From Peptococcaceae bacterium BRH_c23 (lineage in GTDB: Bacteria > Bacillota_B > Desulfitobacteriia > Desulfitobacteriales > Desulfitobacteriaceae), in NCBI GenBank assembly GCA_000961805.1, contig LADV01000137.1, forward strand, positions 1 to 31,585: a stretch of 31,585 nt of DNA, written 5' to 3'. The notes under the pieces are model-generated. The model was not told the origin of the DNA, made no database searches, and was given only the letters and a program-made list of their open reading frames with translations. Position numbers and translations under genes: made by a program. Shown piece after piece: positions 22,872-31,221 of the stretch (position 1 is the stretch's first letter; every line of letters starts with the position of its first letter).

Positions 22872-23948
22872 ATGAACAATTTGTCAGAAGCACAACTCTA
22901 TGCCCAACTCGAAGCTCTAACTGCGAACATCTCAGAACTTGACGAGGATTCTATGGCTAAGGTCCAAGCACGCTTGGATATCCTGACCAAACCACAAGGC
23001 AGCCTTGGTCAATTAGAACAGATAGCCAAGCAACTTGGAGGTATCCAACGAACCTCTAATCCTCAAATCAATAAGAAAGCAGTCCTCTTGATGGCTGGAG
23101 ATCATGGCATCGCAGCTGAAGGAGTCAGTGCCTTTCCCCAAGAAGTTACCCCTCAAATGGTGTATAATATCATAAATGGTGGCGCAGCCATCAATGTACT
23201 GGCTCGCCAAGCTAATGCCGAGGTTTTTTGTACAGATGTCGGTGTTGCCTTCCCCTTAGAAGGAAACCTTATTCACAAACGGGTTGCTAATGGAACCCAG
23301 AACATGGCCAAGGGCCCAGCAATGACCCGTCACGAAGCACTTCAAGCTCTACTGGTCGGTGCTGAAGTTGCCGCGGAAAAGATCCGCGCAGGATATAACC
23401 TCTTTGCTACAGGTGACCTGGGAATTGGCAATACTACCCCTAGCTCCGCAATCGTTGCCCTCTTTACCAATTCCCCCCTTGAGGATGTTGTTGGACGAGG
23501 AACTGGGATTGATGATGCCGGCTTAATTAAGAAACGCCAAGCCATTCAAACGGCCTTTGACGTCAATCAACCTAATGCAGACGACGCTTTAGATGTTCTA
23601 AGCAAAGTTGGCGGCTTAGAAATTGCTGCGATTGCTGGTTCAATCCTTCAAGCGGCAGCTAGCCGTGTTCCGATTGTCATTGACGGGTTTATCTCAACGG
23701 CTGGAGCACTTGTTGCCGCGAAAATCGCCCCGAAATGCACAGCCTTCATGATTCCCTCCCACGGTTCAGTCGAACCTGGTCACCGTAAGGCCTTAGCAAG
23801 CCTAGGCCTTGATCCACTAATTAACCTAAATATGAGACTGGGAGAAGGAACGGGAGCGGTCCTAACCTTTCACTTAGTCGAAGCTGCACTTCATATTCTT
23901 AAGGAAATGGCAACTTTCGGAGATGCTGGAGTCAGCGAAGCGAATTAG
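22872..23948 (+). CDS. cobT: nicotinate-nucleotide-dimethylbenzimidazole phosphoribosyltransferase
   Basis: A 358-aa CobT. It transfers ribose phosphate from nicotinate mononucleotide to 5,6-dimethylbenzimidazole (or another lower-ligand base), giving alpha-ribazole phosphate for the nucleotide loop of B12. Family motifs: LDILTKPQGSLGQLEQIAKQ near the N terminus, MAGDHGIAAEGVSAFPQEVT, TGDLGIGNTTPSSAI, IDGFISTAGAL, and SHGSVEPGHRKAL, whose Glu corresponds to the catalytic Glu, with LGEGTGA after it. AAGGAGG lies upstream of the ATG. It is the first gene behind the cobalamin riboswitch. Its substrate NaMN is the product of NadC, which is also encoded in this window. Confidence 0.95.
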   Translation: MNNLSEAQLYAQLEALTANISELDEDSMAKVQARLDILTKPQGSLGQLEQIAKQLGGIQRTSNPQINKKAVLLMAGDHGIAAEGVSAFPQEVTPQMVYNIINGGAAINVLARQANAEVFCTDVGVAFPLEGNLIHKRVANGTQNMAKGPAMTRHEALQALLVGAEVAAEKIRAGYNLFATGDLGIGNTTPSSAIVALFTNSPLEDVVGRGTGIDDAGLIKKRQAIQTAFDVNQPNADDALDVLSKVGGLEIAAIAGSILQAAASRVPIVIDGFISTAGALVAAKIAPKCTAFMIPSHGSVEPGHRKALASLGLDPLINLNMRLGEGTGAVLTFHLVEAALHILKEMATFGDAGVSEAN

Positions 23949-24026
23949 ACACAAGGATATCTTGCATAGATAAACAGAGCCTAGTCTAGCTTAATCTAGC
24001 ACTATAACAGAGGAGCGGTGAATGTT

Positions 24027-24674
24027 ATGTCTCAATTTACACTGATTACAGGCGGTGCACGGAGCGGAAAGAGTAGTTTTGCAGAACTTCTGGCCGCTTC
24101 GGCAAAGCTTCCGGTCACATACATTGCCACCGCCCAAATCTGGGACGAAGAAATGGCCCACCGCGTTAAAAAACATCAAAACCAACGCCCGGCCACTTGG
24201 CAGCTCATTGAGGAACCGCTGAACATTCGAGAGACTCTTTGTCAACTCAAAGACGATGACGGAGTCATTCTACTTGATTGTGTCACACTCTGGCTTACTA
24301 ATCTTCTCTTAGCCGAACAAACTAGACAAGCTGAACGAGTTACCCTTTCTGGTCATGAAGAAGATAACTTCGTACTAGACTCAACCAAACGAGATAAGAT
24401 GTTCCCCGACATCGAACCAACAATCCTAGCTACTGTTCAAGAGGTTGCCTTACTTGCCCAAGAGATCAAACCTCAAGTCCTCTTTGTCACCAACGAAGTC
24501 GGCCAGGGCATTGTCCCTGAGAATCCTTTGGCTCGGGCATACCGTGATTTAGCTGGACGCAGCAATCAAATACTTGCCCGCTGTGCAGATCATGTCTATC
24601 TGGTCGTGGCAGGTTACCCCTTGGAACTTAAACACTCTGGCGGGCAGCTCCTTGCTTCCCTGCACAAGGAGTGA
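24027..24674 (+). CDS. cobU: adenosylcobinamide kinase / adenosylcobinamide-phosphate guanylyltransferase
   Basis: A 215-aa bifunctional CobU: it phosphorylates adenosylcobinamide and then adds GMP. The P-loop LITGGARSGKSSFAE is at the N terminus, VKKHQNQRP carries the His that takes GMP, and LLDCVTLWLTNLL and FVTNEVGQGIVPENPLARAYRDL follow. A loop around residues 105-130 (DNFVLDSTKRDK) is longer than in the enteric enzyme. I prefer the ATG at 24027; a GTG three codons earlier sits only 2 nt after GAGGAG, too close to be used. It lies 80 bp after cobT and 6 bp before cobS, in the riboswitch-controlled unit. Confidence 0.94.
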   Translation: MSQFTLITGGARSGKSSFAELLAASAKLPVTYIATAQIWDEEMAHRVKKHQNQRPATWQLIEEPLNIRETLCQLKDDDGVILLDCVTLWLTNLLLAEQTRQAERVTLSGHEEDNFVLDSTKRDKMFPDIEPTILATVQEVALLAQEIKPQVLFVTNEVGQGIVPENPLARAYRDLAGRSNQILARCADHVYLVVAGYPLELKHSGGQLLASLHKE

Positions 24675-24680
24675 TCTGAG

Positions 24681-25415
24681 ATGCGCGGATTCCTCATAGC
24701 CTTTACCTTTTTTACTCGAATTCCTTTACCGATCCCTAAGAATGTTTCTTCAGAAGAATTCCTGCGCAGTTATAAATATTATCCCTTCGTAGGACTAGTC
24801 TTAGGTCTTATCCTCTGGCTGCTGGCGAAAGTCTTGTTGCCCTATTATCCTCCTTTAGTCCTCGGGGCTCTCATCTTGGTTGCAGAGTTAGTGCTCACCG
24901 GAGGAATCCATCTTGACGGATTCATGGATAGTATGGATGGTTTATTATCCGCTCGTAGCCCGGAAAAAATCTTAGATATCATGAAAGACAGTCGAGTTGG
25001 AGCCCATGCCTCAATGGCTCTCGTGGGCTTGTTGCTCTTGAAATTCACCTTCCTGGCCAACCTGACCGTTCCGATGTTACCGATCCTCATCGTCATGCCG
25101 ATGCTCTCTCGCTGGGTCTTTCAGATTGGGATGATCGGATTTCCCTATGCCCGCTCCCAGGGGCTAGGCAAAGGGTTTCACGAAGCAACCCAGTGGATTC
25201 CATTCCTACTCAGCGGAGTGGTGGTCTGCGGAATTTCCTATTACCTGCTCGGCTTTGCTGGGCCGATCGCCTTTGGAGTTAGCGCCTTAGTCATATTTTT
25301 AATGGCTTCTAGAATTTCCTCCTTACTAGGAGGGCTGACAGGTGATCTCTACGGGGCTTTTATCGAACTTTCGGAAGTTATCTGTTTAGTTATCGCTTTT
25401 CCTTTTATAAAGTAG
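24681..25415 (+). CDS. cobS: adenosylcobinamide-GDP ribazoletransferase
   Basis: A 244-aa integral membrane CobS that joins adenosylcobinamide-GDP with alpha-ribazole (phosphate) in the last step of nucleotide-loop assembly. It opens RGFLIAFTFFTRIPLPIP and carries the acidic metal-binding motif HLDGFMDSMDGLLSARSPEK at about residues 74-93, followed by MKDSRVGAHA. Six or so membrane segments follow. AAGGAG lies 9 nt before the ATG. With cobT and cobU it forms the full late-assembly set except for a phosphatase; an intrinsic terminator follows. Confidence 0.94.
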   Translation: MRGFLIAFTFFTRIPLPIPKNVSSEEFLRSYKYYPFVGLVLGLILWLLAKVLLPYYPPLVLGALILVAELVLTGGIHLDGFMDSMDGLLSARSPEKILDIMKDSRVGAHASMALVGLLLLKFTFLANLTVPMLPILIVMPMLSRWVFQIGMIGFPYARSQGLGKGFHEATQWIPFLLSGVVVCGISYYLLGFAGPIAFGVSALVIFLMASRISSLLGGLTGDLYGAFIELSEVICLVIAFPFIK

Positions 25416-25440
25416 GCAGAGTGAGCTTCAATATATTTTA

Positions 25441-25480
25441 AAGCGGAAGGGTAATGAACTATCAATACCCTTCCGTTTTA
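25441..25480 (+). terminator. terminator of cobTUS
   Basis: CGGAAGGGTA and TACCCTTCCG form a perfect 10-bp stem with a 12-nt loop, flanked by AAA/TTTT, and followed by TTTT. Confidence 0.8.
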
Positions 25481-25522
25481 AATATAGTTTTAAATATAGT
25501 TTTAAATATAGTTTTAATATTA
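25476..25522 (+). repeat. 12-bp tandem repeat, about four units
   Basis: TTTTAAATATAG occurs three times exactly (25476, 25488, 25500) and a fourth time with one base lost (25512). It directly continues the T-run of the cobS terminator, so it probably arose by slippage and extends the U-rich tail. No function is evident. Confidence 0.85.
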
Positions 25523-25610
25523 GTCCATAAATGTACAATAAGGAATTTTTAGAGTACACTAGAGATAATAGGCACTGCTAATTTTTTAGTATCGCTAGAG
25601 AGGGAGAACC

Positions 25611-26348
25611 ATGACAGACTTTATCCTCTTATTTTCATTTTATGCATTTGCCGGCTGGGTAATGGAAACAATCTACCGTACAATAACACAAGGTCGGGTT
25701 GTCAATCCCGGATTTTTAGTTGGCCCGTTCCTCCCGATCTATGGCTTCTTTACCACTTTGGTGATCTGGTCCTCTGGACTGTTATCTCAACTCGCTTGGG
25801 AATGGCAGTTTCTTAGTTTTGTGTTTTTGAGCACCTTGCTGGAATATGTCGCAGGATGGTTTTTCGAGCGCTTCTTTCGCCTGCAGCTTTGGGATTATCA
25901 TACAACCCCGTTTAATCTTCATGGGCGCATCGCTCTCCAGTTCTCCCTTCTTTGGGGGATTTTAGGGCTGGCATTTCATCTCGTCATACACCCAGCCGTT
26001 CAAATTCAAATGTTGCGCATTACACCAACTGGCCGTTCTATCTTAGCTATTATCTTGACAGCCTATGTTATTTGGGATATTATCCGATCCATCCTCTTAC
26101 TACGTCGTCTTGAACACTTTGTCTCGATGTTTCAGGAGCAATATGAACGTCTGGAACTCACGCTATTTCACTCAGCTTGCTCTCCGTATCAAAGATTTCT
26201 TCATGCTTATCCGAAAATGCGCCATACTTTAAGCGAAAAGATGGCTTTGCTATATGCTAAGCAGGAAGCTCTCGAACACTTTTTAAGCCTTCAACGGCAG
26301 AAATTCTCCAACCCAAGTAGAGAAAACGACCCCCACTCACTTGACTAG
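25611..26348 (+). CDS. CmpB-type multipass membrane protein (putative ABC transporter permease, PF06541-like)
   Basis: A 245-aa protein with about five membrane segments in residues 1-165 and a charged, helical C-terminal tail (165-245). The opening YAFAGWVMETIYRTITQGRV, then NPGFLVGPFLPIYGFF and the later WDYHTTPFNLHGRIALQFSL are hallmarks of the CmpB/PF06541 family, annotated as putative ABC-transporter components without proven function. AGAGAGGGAG lies about 4 nt before the ATG. A short gap (15 bp) and a shared direction link it to the following HD gene, so the two may be one transcript. No ATP-binding partner is nearby. Confidence 0.8.
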   Translation: MTDFILLFSFYAFAGWVMETIYRTITQGRVVNPGFLVGPFLPIYGFFTTLVIWSSGLLSQLAWEWQFLSFVFLSTLLEYVAGWFFERFFRLQLWDYHTTPFNLHGRIALQFSLLWGILGLAFHLVIHPAVQIQMLRITPTGRSILAIILTAYVIWDIIRSILLLRRLEHFVSMFQEQYERLELTLFHSACSPYQRFLHAYPKMRHTLSEKMALLYAKQEALEHFLSLQRQKFSNPSRENDPHSLD

Positions 26349-26363
26349 GAAGGTGAACCAATT

Positions 26364-26864
26364 TTGGATTTATCAGAGCACGTCGAGGACATTCTGAACC
26401 ACGAAGAGTATCAACAATTGGCACGTTTTACCCATCATCGTCCTTTTACTACCTTAGAGCACTCTCTTCGTGTTGCGCAGATAGCCTATAACTGGTCACT
26501 ACGCCTTGAAAGCAAGCTCAAATTGGACACACATGCTATTACTCGCGGCGCCCTACTCCATGACTTTTTCCTGTACGACTGGCATGAGCCAAGACCAGAC
26601 CGATCCCGGTGGCATGGTTTTCGCCACCCTCGCATTGCCTGCCAGAACGCGGAACGATGCTTTCAGCTCAGTGAGAAGGAAAAAGACATTATTTTGAGTC
26701 ATATGTGGCCACTTACCCCGCGCTTACCTAAAACCCGAGAGGCTTTTCTGGTCATGGTTGCCGATAAGATGGCCTCGATCCAGGAATTTCGCTTAAAGTT
26801 CAAACGTGATCTTCCGCCTTCTGAACGATACACGTCTCTTCGCCTTATTAAACACAAGTCATAA
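26364..26864 (+). CDS. HD-domain phosphohydrolase-like protein
   Basis: A 166-aa HD-domain protein. The metal-binding set is visible: His in TTLEHSLRVAQ at about residue 31, the His-Asp pair in GALLHDFFLYDW at about 67-68, His in FRHPRIA and DIILSHMWPL, and Asp in MVADKMASI near residue 134. Such domains hydrolyse phosphate esters of nucleotides or related molecules; the substrate is unknown. The start is TTG at 26364 with AGGAAGGTGA 7 nt before it. Members of this type often follow CmpB-type genes in clostridia (recalled, not tested). A bidirectional terminator follows at 26908-26955. Confidence 0.82.
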   Translation: MDLSEHVEDILNHEEYQQLARFTHHRPFTTLEHSLRVAQIAYNWSLRLESKLKLDTHAITRGALLHDFFLYDWHEPRPDRSRWHGFRHPRIACQNAERCFQLSEKEKDIILSHMWPLTPRLPKTREAFLVMVADKMASIQEFRLKFKRDLPPSERYTSLRLIKHKS

Positions 26865-26907
26865 ATAAATCGAACGTTATACTATTAACTTTAGCCTGTT
26901 CATCCCA

Positions 26908-26955
26908 AAGAAAAGAGCCTTTCACCGCTAAATTCGGAGTGAAAAGCTCTTTTCT
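26908..26955. terminator. bidirectional terminator between convergent genes
   Basis: AAAGAAAAGAGC-C-TTTCAC pairs with GTGAAA-A-GCTCTTTTCTTT around a 14-nt loop; T-rich tails follow on both strands. It separates the HD gene (plus) from the GGDEF gene (minus). Confidence 0.75.
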
Positions 26956-28545
26956 TTAAGTTTTAGATACTTTTTTATCATCAGTTATTTTTTTAAATGC
27001 ATTTTCTGTCACAATATGCCCCTTACCATTTTGCTTGCCAAGATAAAGCCGATGATCTGAAAGCTTATAAAGAGATTCATAGTCCGTAGATTCTGTAGGA
27101 AATTCTGCAACTCCTATGCTTATACCCAAACCATAGCTTTCTAAATCCAAGTTACTCTTTAAGCGCTGCATGATATTCATTGCATCTTGGCTTAACTTAA
27201 GATCCGTTAAAATGACCGCAAACTCATCTCCACCTGTGCGAGCGACAATATCTTCTTGTCGAACGGACTTCTGGAGATTATGTGCTACATGGCTTAAGGC
27301 CATATCACCCATGGGGTGACCTTTTGTATCATTTAAATTCTTAAATCCGTCTAAATCAAGAAGCAGAAAAAGGAACGTTGAACCACGTCTGAGTGTTCCC
27401 GCCATTTCTCCTAGGATCCTTTGCTCAAACCCTTGGCGATTCATGATTCCAGTTAGGCGGTCCGTCGTCGCCAGACGCTCAAGTTCCTTTCTTTGCCGAA
27501 TAGCCTCTAATGCCATGCTTAACATCCGTACAAATGCGTACAGGATCTCTTGGGTATGTGCAATGTCTCGTGTCCTAGAATCAAATAGCCAAAGTTCCCC
27601 AACGACTCCACGATAGGTTTTAATAGGCTGAATAAGGATTATTTCCACAGGATATGGAATCTTATTATGTTCGTCTTCTTCAAGTATTCGCAGGGTAGGT
27701 GCCTCATTCGGTATGTATCCAAGCGGAAAATGGGTTCTTTTATCTTTTTGGATCCATTCTTGCCAAACATCCTCAGACTGTTTAAGTCGGCCAAAGGGAG
27801 AATGTATTTTCCATTCCCCATCGGTTTCCATATGAAAGAACCCTGCCTCTAAATAAAGAATCTCCATGGCCATTTCTCCGGCTTCAGCAAGTAACTGCTC
27901 TTCAGACACGGCCTTGACCAAAATTTCAGTTCCCCTGAGCAGCAATGATAAGGCTTGTTCCCGATCAACAGCGGCCATACGCAATTGTTGTTCATAAACA
28001 CTGGAGGATAGTAGCGGCATCAACTGTTCTAACCAGTAGACGCTTCCCTCGTCAAAGGAAGCGGGATGATCACTGAAAAGTAATAAAACACCTAATAATT
28101 GGCCAAAATGAAGGAGAGGAATGCAAAAGATTCGCCGAACCTTGAAGTCCCTGAGAGTTGTCCGCCAAGCATTGAAACAATGCGTTTCCTCGGAATTCGA
28201 TGGGTCCCGCTCGTCGCCATCATCATCAATCTCGTGAATCATTAATTTCCGTTCTACATAGGTATTCCCTTGTGCTACTTTTCGGATAAATAGTTGAAAG
28301 TCTGGAGGGAGAACATTACGGACTAAAAAACTTTCCTGAAGTTCAGTCCGAGCGTTAATGGCCATTGGGTGAAATTCCTCACCCCGCAATAGCCAGATAC
28401 CTGCCATTGTGCAATTGAAAAAATCAAGCCCACGTTTGGTCAAGATTTTCAGAGCATCTTCTAAATCTTCCTCACAATTTATTTCCTGAAGGAGCTCTAA
28501 GATATCTTCCGGCTTAAGTCTATAATTGTGCGGAGGAAGCAGCAT
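26956..28545 (-). CDS. GAF-GGDEF diguanylate cyclase
   Basis: A 529-aa cytosolic signalling protein. Two sensor regions look GAF-like (about 25-185, with GIWLLRGEEFHPMAI and RIFCIPLLHFGQLLGVLLLF; and about 200-355, with GVVGELWLFD). The GGDEF domain covers about 365-515: it starts ATTDRLTGIMNRQGFEQ, has DLDGFKNLND, the intact active-site loop GGDEF at 438-442, and an RxxD (RQED) five residues before it that matches the product-inhibition I-site. It should make cyclic di-GMP under feedback control, in response to an unknown small ligand. The ATG at 28545 has AAAGG 11 nt upstream; a candidate promoter (TTGGAA, 17 bp, TATATA) precedes it. No membrane segment is seen. Confidence 0.9.
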   Translation of the reverse strand: MLLPPHNYRLKPEDILELLQEINCEEDLEDALKILTKRGLDFFNCTMAGIWLLRGEEFHPMAINARTELQESFLVRNVLPPDFQLFIRKVAQGNTYVERKLMIHEIDDDGDERDPSNSEETHCFNAWRTTLRDFKVRRIFCIPLLHFGQLLGVLLLFSDHPASFDEGSVYWLEQLMPLLSSSVYEQQLRMAAVDREQALSLLLRGTEILVKAVSEEQLLAEAGEMAMEILYLEAGFFHMETDGEWKIHSPFGRLKQSEDVWQEWIQKDKRTHFPLGYIPNEAPTLRILEEDEHNKIPYPVEIILIQPIKTYRGVVGELWLFDSRTRDIAHTQEILYAFVRMLSMALEAIRQRKELERLATTDRLTGIMNRQGFEQRILGEMAGTLRRGSTFLFLLLDLDGFKNLNDTKGHPMGDMALSHVAHNLQKSVRQEDIVARTGGDEFAVILTDLKLSQDAMNIMQRLKSNLDLESYGLGISIGVAEFPTESTDYESLYKLSDHRLYLGKQNGKGHIVTENAFKKITDDKKVSKT

Positions 28546-28764
28546 GGGCTTATCAACCTTTCATTAATCGCATGATTTTATATAACATTTTATCATAAAC
28601 CTTCCAAATAAACCTATTTATTTAAAGTATAAATTAAAGTTTTGTATTTCTTTCGAACCCAGACTATTCCTTTCCTGACATAGAAAAAGCTACTCATATT
28701 AAACGAACTATGTTATATTTAACCTTCAATTATCTTACTTGTAACTTTAAGGAGGGGTATCTCC

Positions 28765-29433
28765 CTGAGTAAAAAATACGCCTCACTACTAACCTTGGTC
28801 ATCTCACTCACCTTTGTGATACTACTTTATCCTAAGCTCCAACATCCTGATGCCTTTCAAGCGTTTGTTTCACAATGGGGATGGATCGGCATCTTTGTCG
28901 ACCTGTTGATCATTATGCTGTTTGCACTCTTTCCAGTGATACCCTTTGTCTTAATAGCTGGGGTGAACACCCTTCTTTATGGTTGGGTCGGAGGATTTCT
29001 GCTTTCCTTAGTCGGTAGTCTGCTAGGGGCTGCTGTGGGTTTTTGGTTAGCCCGTACACTTGGTCAACCATGGGCGCAACCTAAAATGGGAAAGCTCGGC
29101 AAGTGGGGTAAACTAATTGAAGGTAATAGTTTCACCATCATTTTGATCTCACGACTCATCCCAATATTACCCTCTGCAGCTGTCAATTATGCTGCCGGCT
29201 TATCTCTAATGACCTTTCCTAGATTTCTGTTAGCGACTTTCATTGGTAAAATTCCTATGATTCTATGGGAATCTTGGGTGGGACATGACTTTTGGCGTTT
29301 GACGGATCATCCAGGTCGATTATTACTGGCCTTAGCGATCGGTGTTCTTGTCTTTGGCTTAACAGGCCTCTACTGGTATCTTTCCATGAAACGCCTTAAC
29401 AACCCTGAACCCCGCTCAGACATAAATAAGTAA
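28765..29433 (+). CDS. VTT/DedA-type (TVP38/TMEM64-like) membrane protein, apparent CTG start
   Basis: A membrane protein of about 222 aa of the VTT (SNARE-associated, DedA/TVP38) superfamily. The re-entrant-loop regions are visible: FPVIPFVLIAGVNTLLYGWVGG (here FPVIPF...G), GSLLGAAVGFWLARTLGQ, and ISRLIPILPSAAVNYAAGLS, whose Arg and Pro are conserved. These proteins are linked to lipid transport across the bilayer and to envelope stability. The frame's first common start is TTG at 28795 with no ribosome site, whereas GGAGGGG lies 7 nt before an in-frame CTG at 28765; starting there adds SKKYASLLTL and completes the first membrane segment. A terminator overlaps its stop codon. Confidence 0.8.
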   Translation: MSKKYASLLTLVISLTFVILLYPKLQHPDAFQAFVSQWGWIGIFVDLLIIMLFALFPVIPFVLIAGVNTLLYGWVGGFLLSLVGSLLGAAVGFWLARTLGQPWAQPKMGKLGKWGKLIEGNSFTIILISRLIPILPSAAVNYAAGLSLMTFPRFLLATFIGKIPMILWESWVGHDFWRLTDHPGRLLLALAIGVLVFGLTGLYWYLSMKRLNNPEPRSDINK

Positions 29434-29467
29434 TAGCCGCTGAGAAGGCGGCTATTACTTATTTATG
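29421..29467. terminator. long perfect hairpin, likely bidirectional terminator
   Basis: A 20-bp perfect stem with a 7-nt loop (TGAGAAG) spans the TAA stop of the VTT gene (29431-29433). It has AT-rich ends (CATAAATAAG / CTTATTTATG) but only a weak T-run. It separates two convergent genes. Confidence 0.65.
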
Positions 29468-29503
29468 AGCTTACTTATTCGATACTTTTCTTCATCCTAA
29501 ACC

Positions 29504-30124
29504 TTAATATCGAGAAAACGCTTTAGCAATTACTTGATACCCGACAGCGTTCGGATGTGCCTGATCCTGACCGGTGAGCAAGCGCTCTTTTCCTTTAAAC
29601 TCCCGATCTACATAAACGACTACGAATCCAAATCCCTTAGCCCATCTGATAATCATAGCATTACTATTATCAATCATCTCTTGCGCCAGTCGATAATAAT
29701 GCGCATAGGGGCCCCACTCAGTCAAAGGATTATAAAGAGTTGCAACTTTAACGGTTGCATTCGGGCTCAGCAGCCTGATTTCTTGCCCCACTAGCTCCAA
29801 AGTTTTGGCCATATTCGCATAAATTAAGGGTATCTGAGCTGGATTTAAGCTCTGATGAGAGTTACCCATAAGACGAAGTAAATCATTTGAGCCGATGGTC
29901 AGTGTAATTAGAGAGGCTTGGGAAAGAGAATGACGAAGGCCCCGATTTGATTTTAATAAGTTTAACAGCCCCCTTGTTGTTAAACCGTTGATTCCTAAAT
30001 TCAGGATGCGCAAATCTTTATCGTGTCGTCCCAAGTAATTTCCATAGACATTGGGAAAAGAAAAGGGGCTAGCTACGCCATATCCTGCAGTAATCGAATC
30101 ACCTAATGCAACATATAGACTCAC
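29504..30124 (-). CDS. SGNH/GDSL-type hydrolase
   Basis: About 206 aa with the SGNH catalytic blocks in order: YVALGDSITAGYGV (block I, nucleophile Ser) at the N terminus, LGINGLTTRG (block II Gly), TIGSNDLLRL (block III Asn) and DQAHPNAVGYQ (block V Asp and His). It should hydrolyse esters or acyl groups; no signal peptide is visible, so it is probably cytoplasmic. I choose the GTG at 30124 (VSLYVALGDS) because GGTGA lies 5 nt upstream and because family members start just before the GDS motif; an ATG at 30175 would add 17 residues. It diverges from the metal transporter gene with about 130 bp between starts. Confidence 0.85.
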   Translation of the reverse strand: MSLYVALGDSITAGYGVASPFSFPNVYGNYLGRHDKDLRILNLGINGLTTRGLLNLLKSNRGLRHSLSQASLITLTIGSNDLLRLMGNSHQSLNPAQIPLIYANMAKTLELVGQEIRLLSPNATVKVATLYNPLTEWGPYAHYYRLAQEMIDNSNAMIIRWAKGFGFVVVYVDREFKGKERLLTGQDQAHPNAVGYQVIAKAFSRY

Positions 30125-30255
30125 ATTTATCACCGCTTTCAAAGCACCCATATGCTTCAGGATATGTATGTTCACTACTCTTTGTCACATCCTGAGCATA
30201 AATCTCCGAAAATATGGGATCATAATCAAAAAGCTTTGAAACGATGTGAGGATTA

Positions 30256-31221
30256 TTGACGACAATTCGAGATCTCATTAGTAAAGGGAATTCTTCCTCT
30301 TTATATGCGGCACTTGGCAATCTCTTCTTGCTGATTATCAAAGGAATTGCCGCAGTTTCTAGTGGTAGCGGTGCAATGTTTGCTGAGGCTATGCATACTG
30401 GTGCCGACGCTGTTAATCAGCTCTTTGTCTTTATTGGTAGCATTCTCTCTGAACGAAAACCGACTCCACGGTTTCCATCAGGATTTGGGCGGCTTATCAA
30501 TGTCTTCTGCATGGGGGCAGTCATCGTAGTGACCATCATGGCCTATGAAACGGTTCTAGAAGGAATCCATTTAATTCAACATCCAGCCCCCTTTGGCAAG
30601 CTTGGTTTGACGATTTTTAGTCTCGCTGCTTCAATCACTATTGATGGCTATGTCCTATCCAAGGCCATGCGTGAAATATTAAGCGAAACTCGGACTACGG
30701 GAAAAGGATTAGGCATTGTACCAATAGCCGTAAAAAATGTCAAACGTGCCTCTCCGGCTACACGCCTTGTCTTCTATGAAGATCTTGTCGCTACCTTCGG
30801 GGCCATTCTAGCCCTGATAGCTATTCTGATCACTCACTTTACTTCGATCAAGGCCTTAGATGGCTTTGCAGCGATCATTATCGGGCTCCTCATGGGTGGA
30901 GTCGCTTTTCAAGTAGGATATGAGAACATGGTTGGATTGATCGGTGTTTCAGCTCCCAAGGACGTTGAAGACAAGGTCTCACAAATTATCTTATCCGATC
31001 CCGATGTGACGGATATTAACAAAATGCGTATCCTCCAAGAAGGACGTTTTTTTCACGTCGAAAGCTACATAGAACTGAGACCAGGCCTATCCCTAGCTGT
31101 GGCTGATGACATCAAATTTAGGATTCGAGATAAGCTCTTGACCTACAAGGATATCACGGATGTAACATTAGGAATTATTGAAGATACTGGGATTAAGGAC
31201 TGGGAAACAACTATCTCATAA
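30256..31221 (+). CDS. cation diffusion facilitator (CDF) family transporter
   Basis: A 321-aa CDF protein. About six membrane segments are seen; segment II carries the metal site HTGADAVNQ (H-x3-D) in AEAMHTGADAVNQLF, and a second acidic site lies in FYEDLVATFGAIL. The C-terminal cytosolic domain (about 220-310: GVSAPKDVEDKVSQII, FHVESYIELRPG) is typical. It probably exports a divalent cation such as Zn2+, Co2+ or Fe2+ in exchange for protons. The first possible start is TTG at 30256, with GAGGA just 3 nt before it, a tight spacing; a TGA lies in frame 9 nt upstream of the TTG, so nothing earlier is possible. A terminator follows. Confidence 0.87.
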   Translation: MTTIRDLISKGNSSSLYAALGNLFLLIIKGIAAVSSGSGAMFAEAMHTGADAVNQLFVFIGSILSERKPTPRFPSGFGRLINVFCMGAVIVVTIMAYETVLEGIHLIQHPAPFGKLGLTIFSLAASITIDGYVLSKAMREILSETRTTGKGLGIVPIAVKNVKRASPATRLVFYEDLVATFGAILALIAILITHFTSIKALDGFAAIIIGLLMGGVAFQVGYENMVGLIGVSAPKDVEDKVSQIILSDPDVTDINKMRILQEGRFFHVESYIELRPGLSLAVADDIKFRIRDKLLTYKDITDVTLGIIEDTGIKDWETTIS

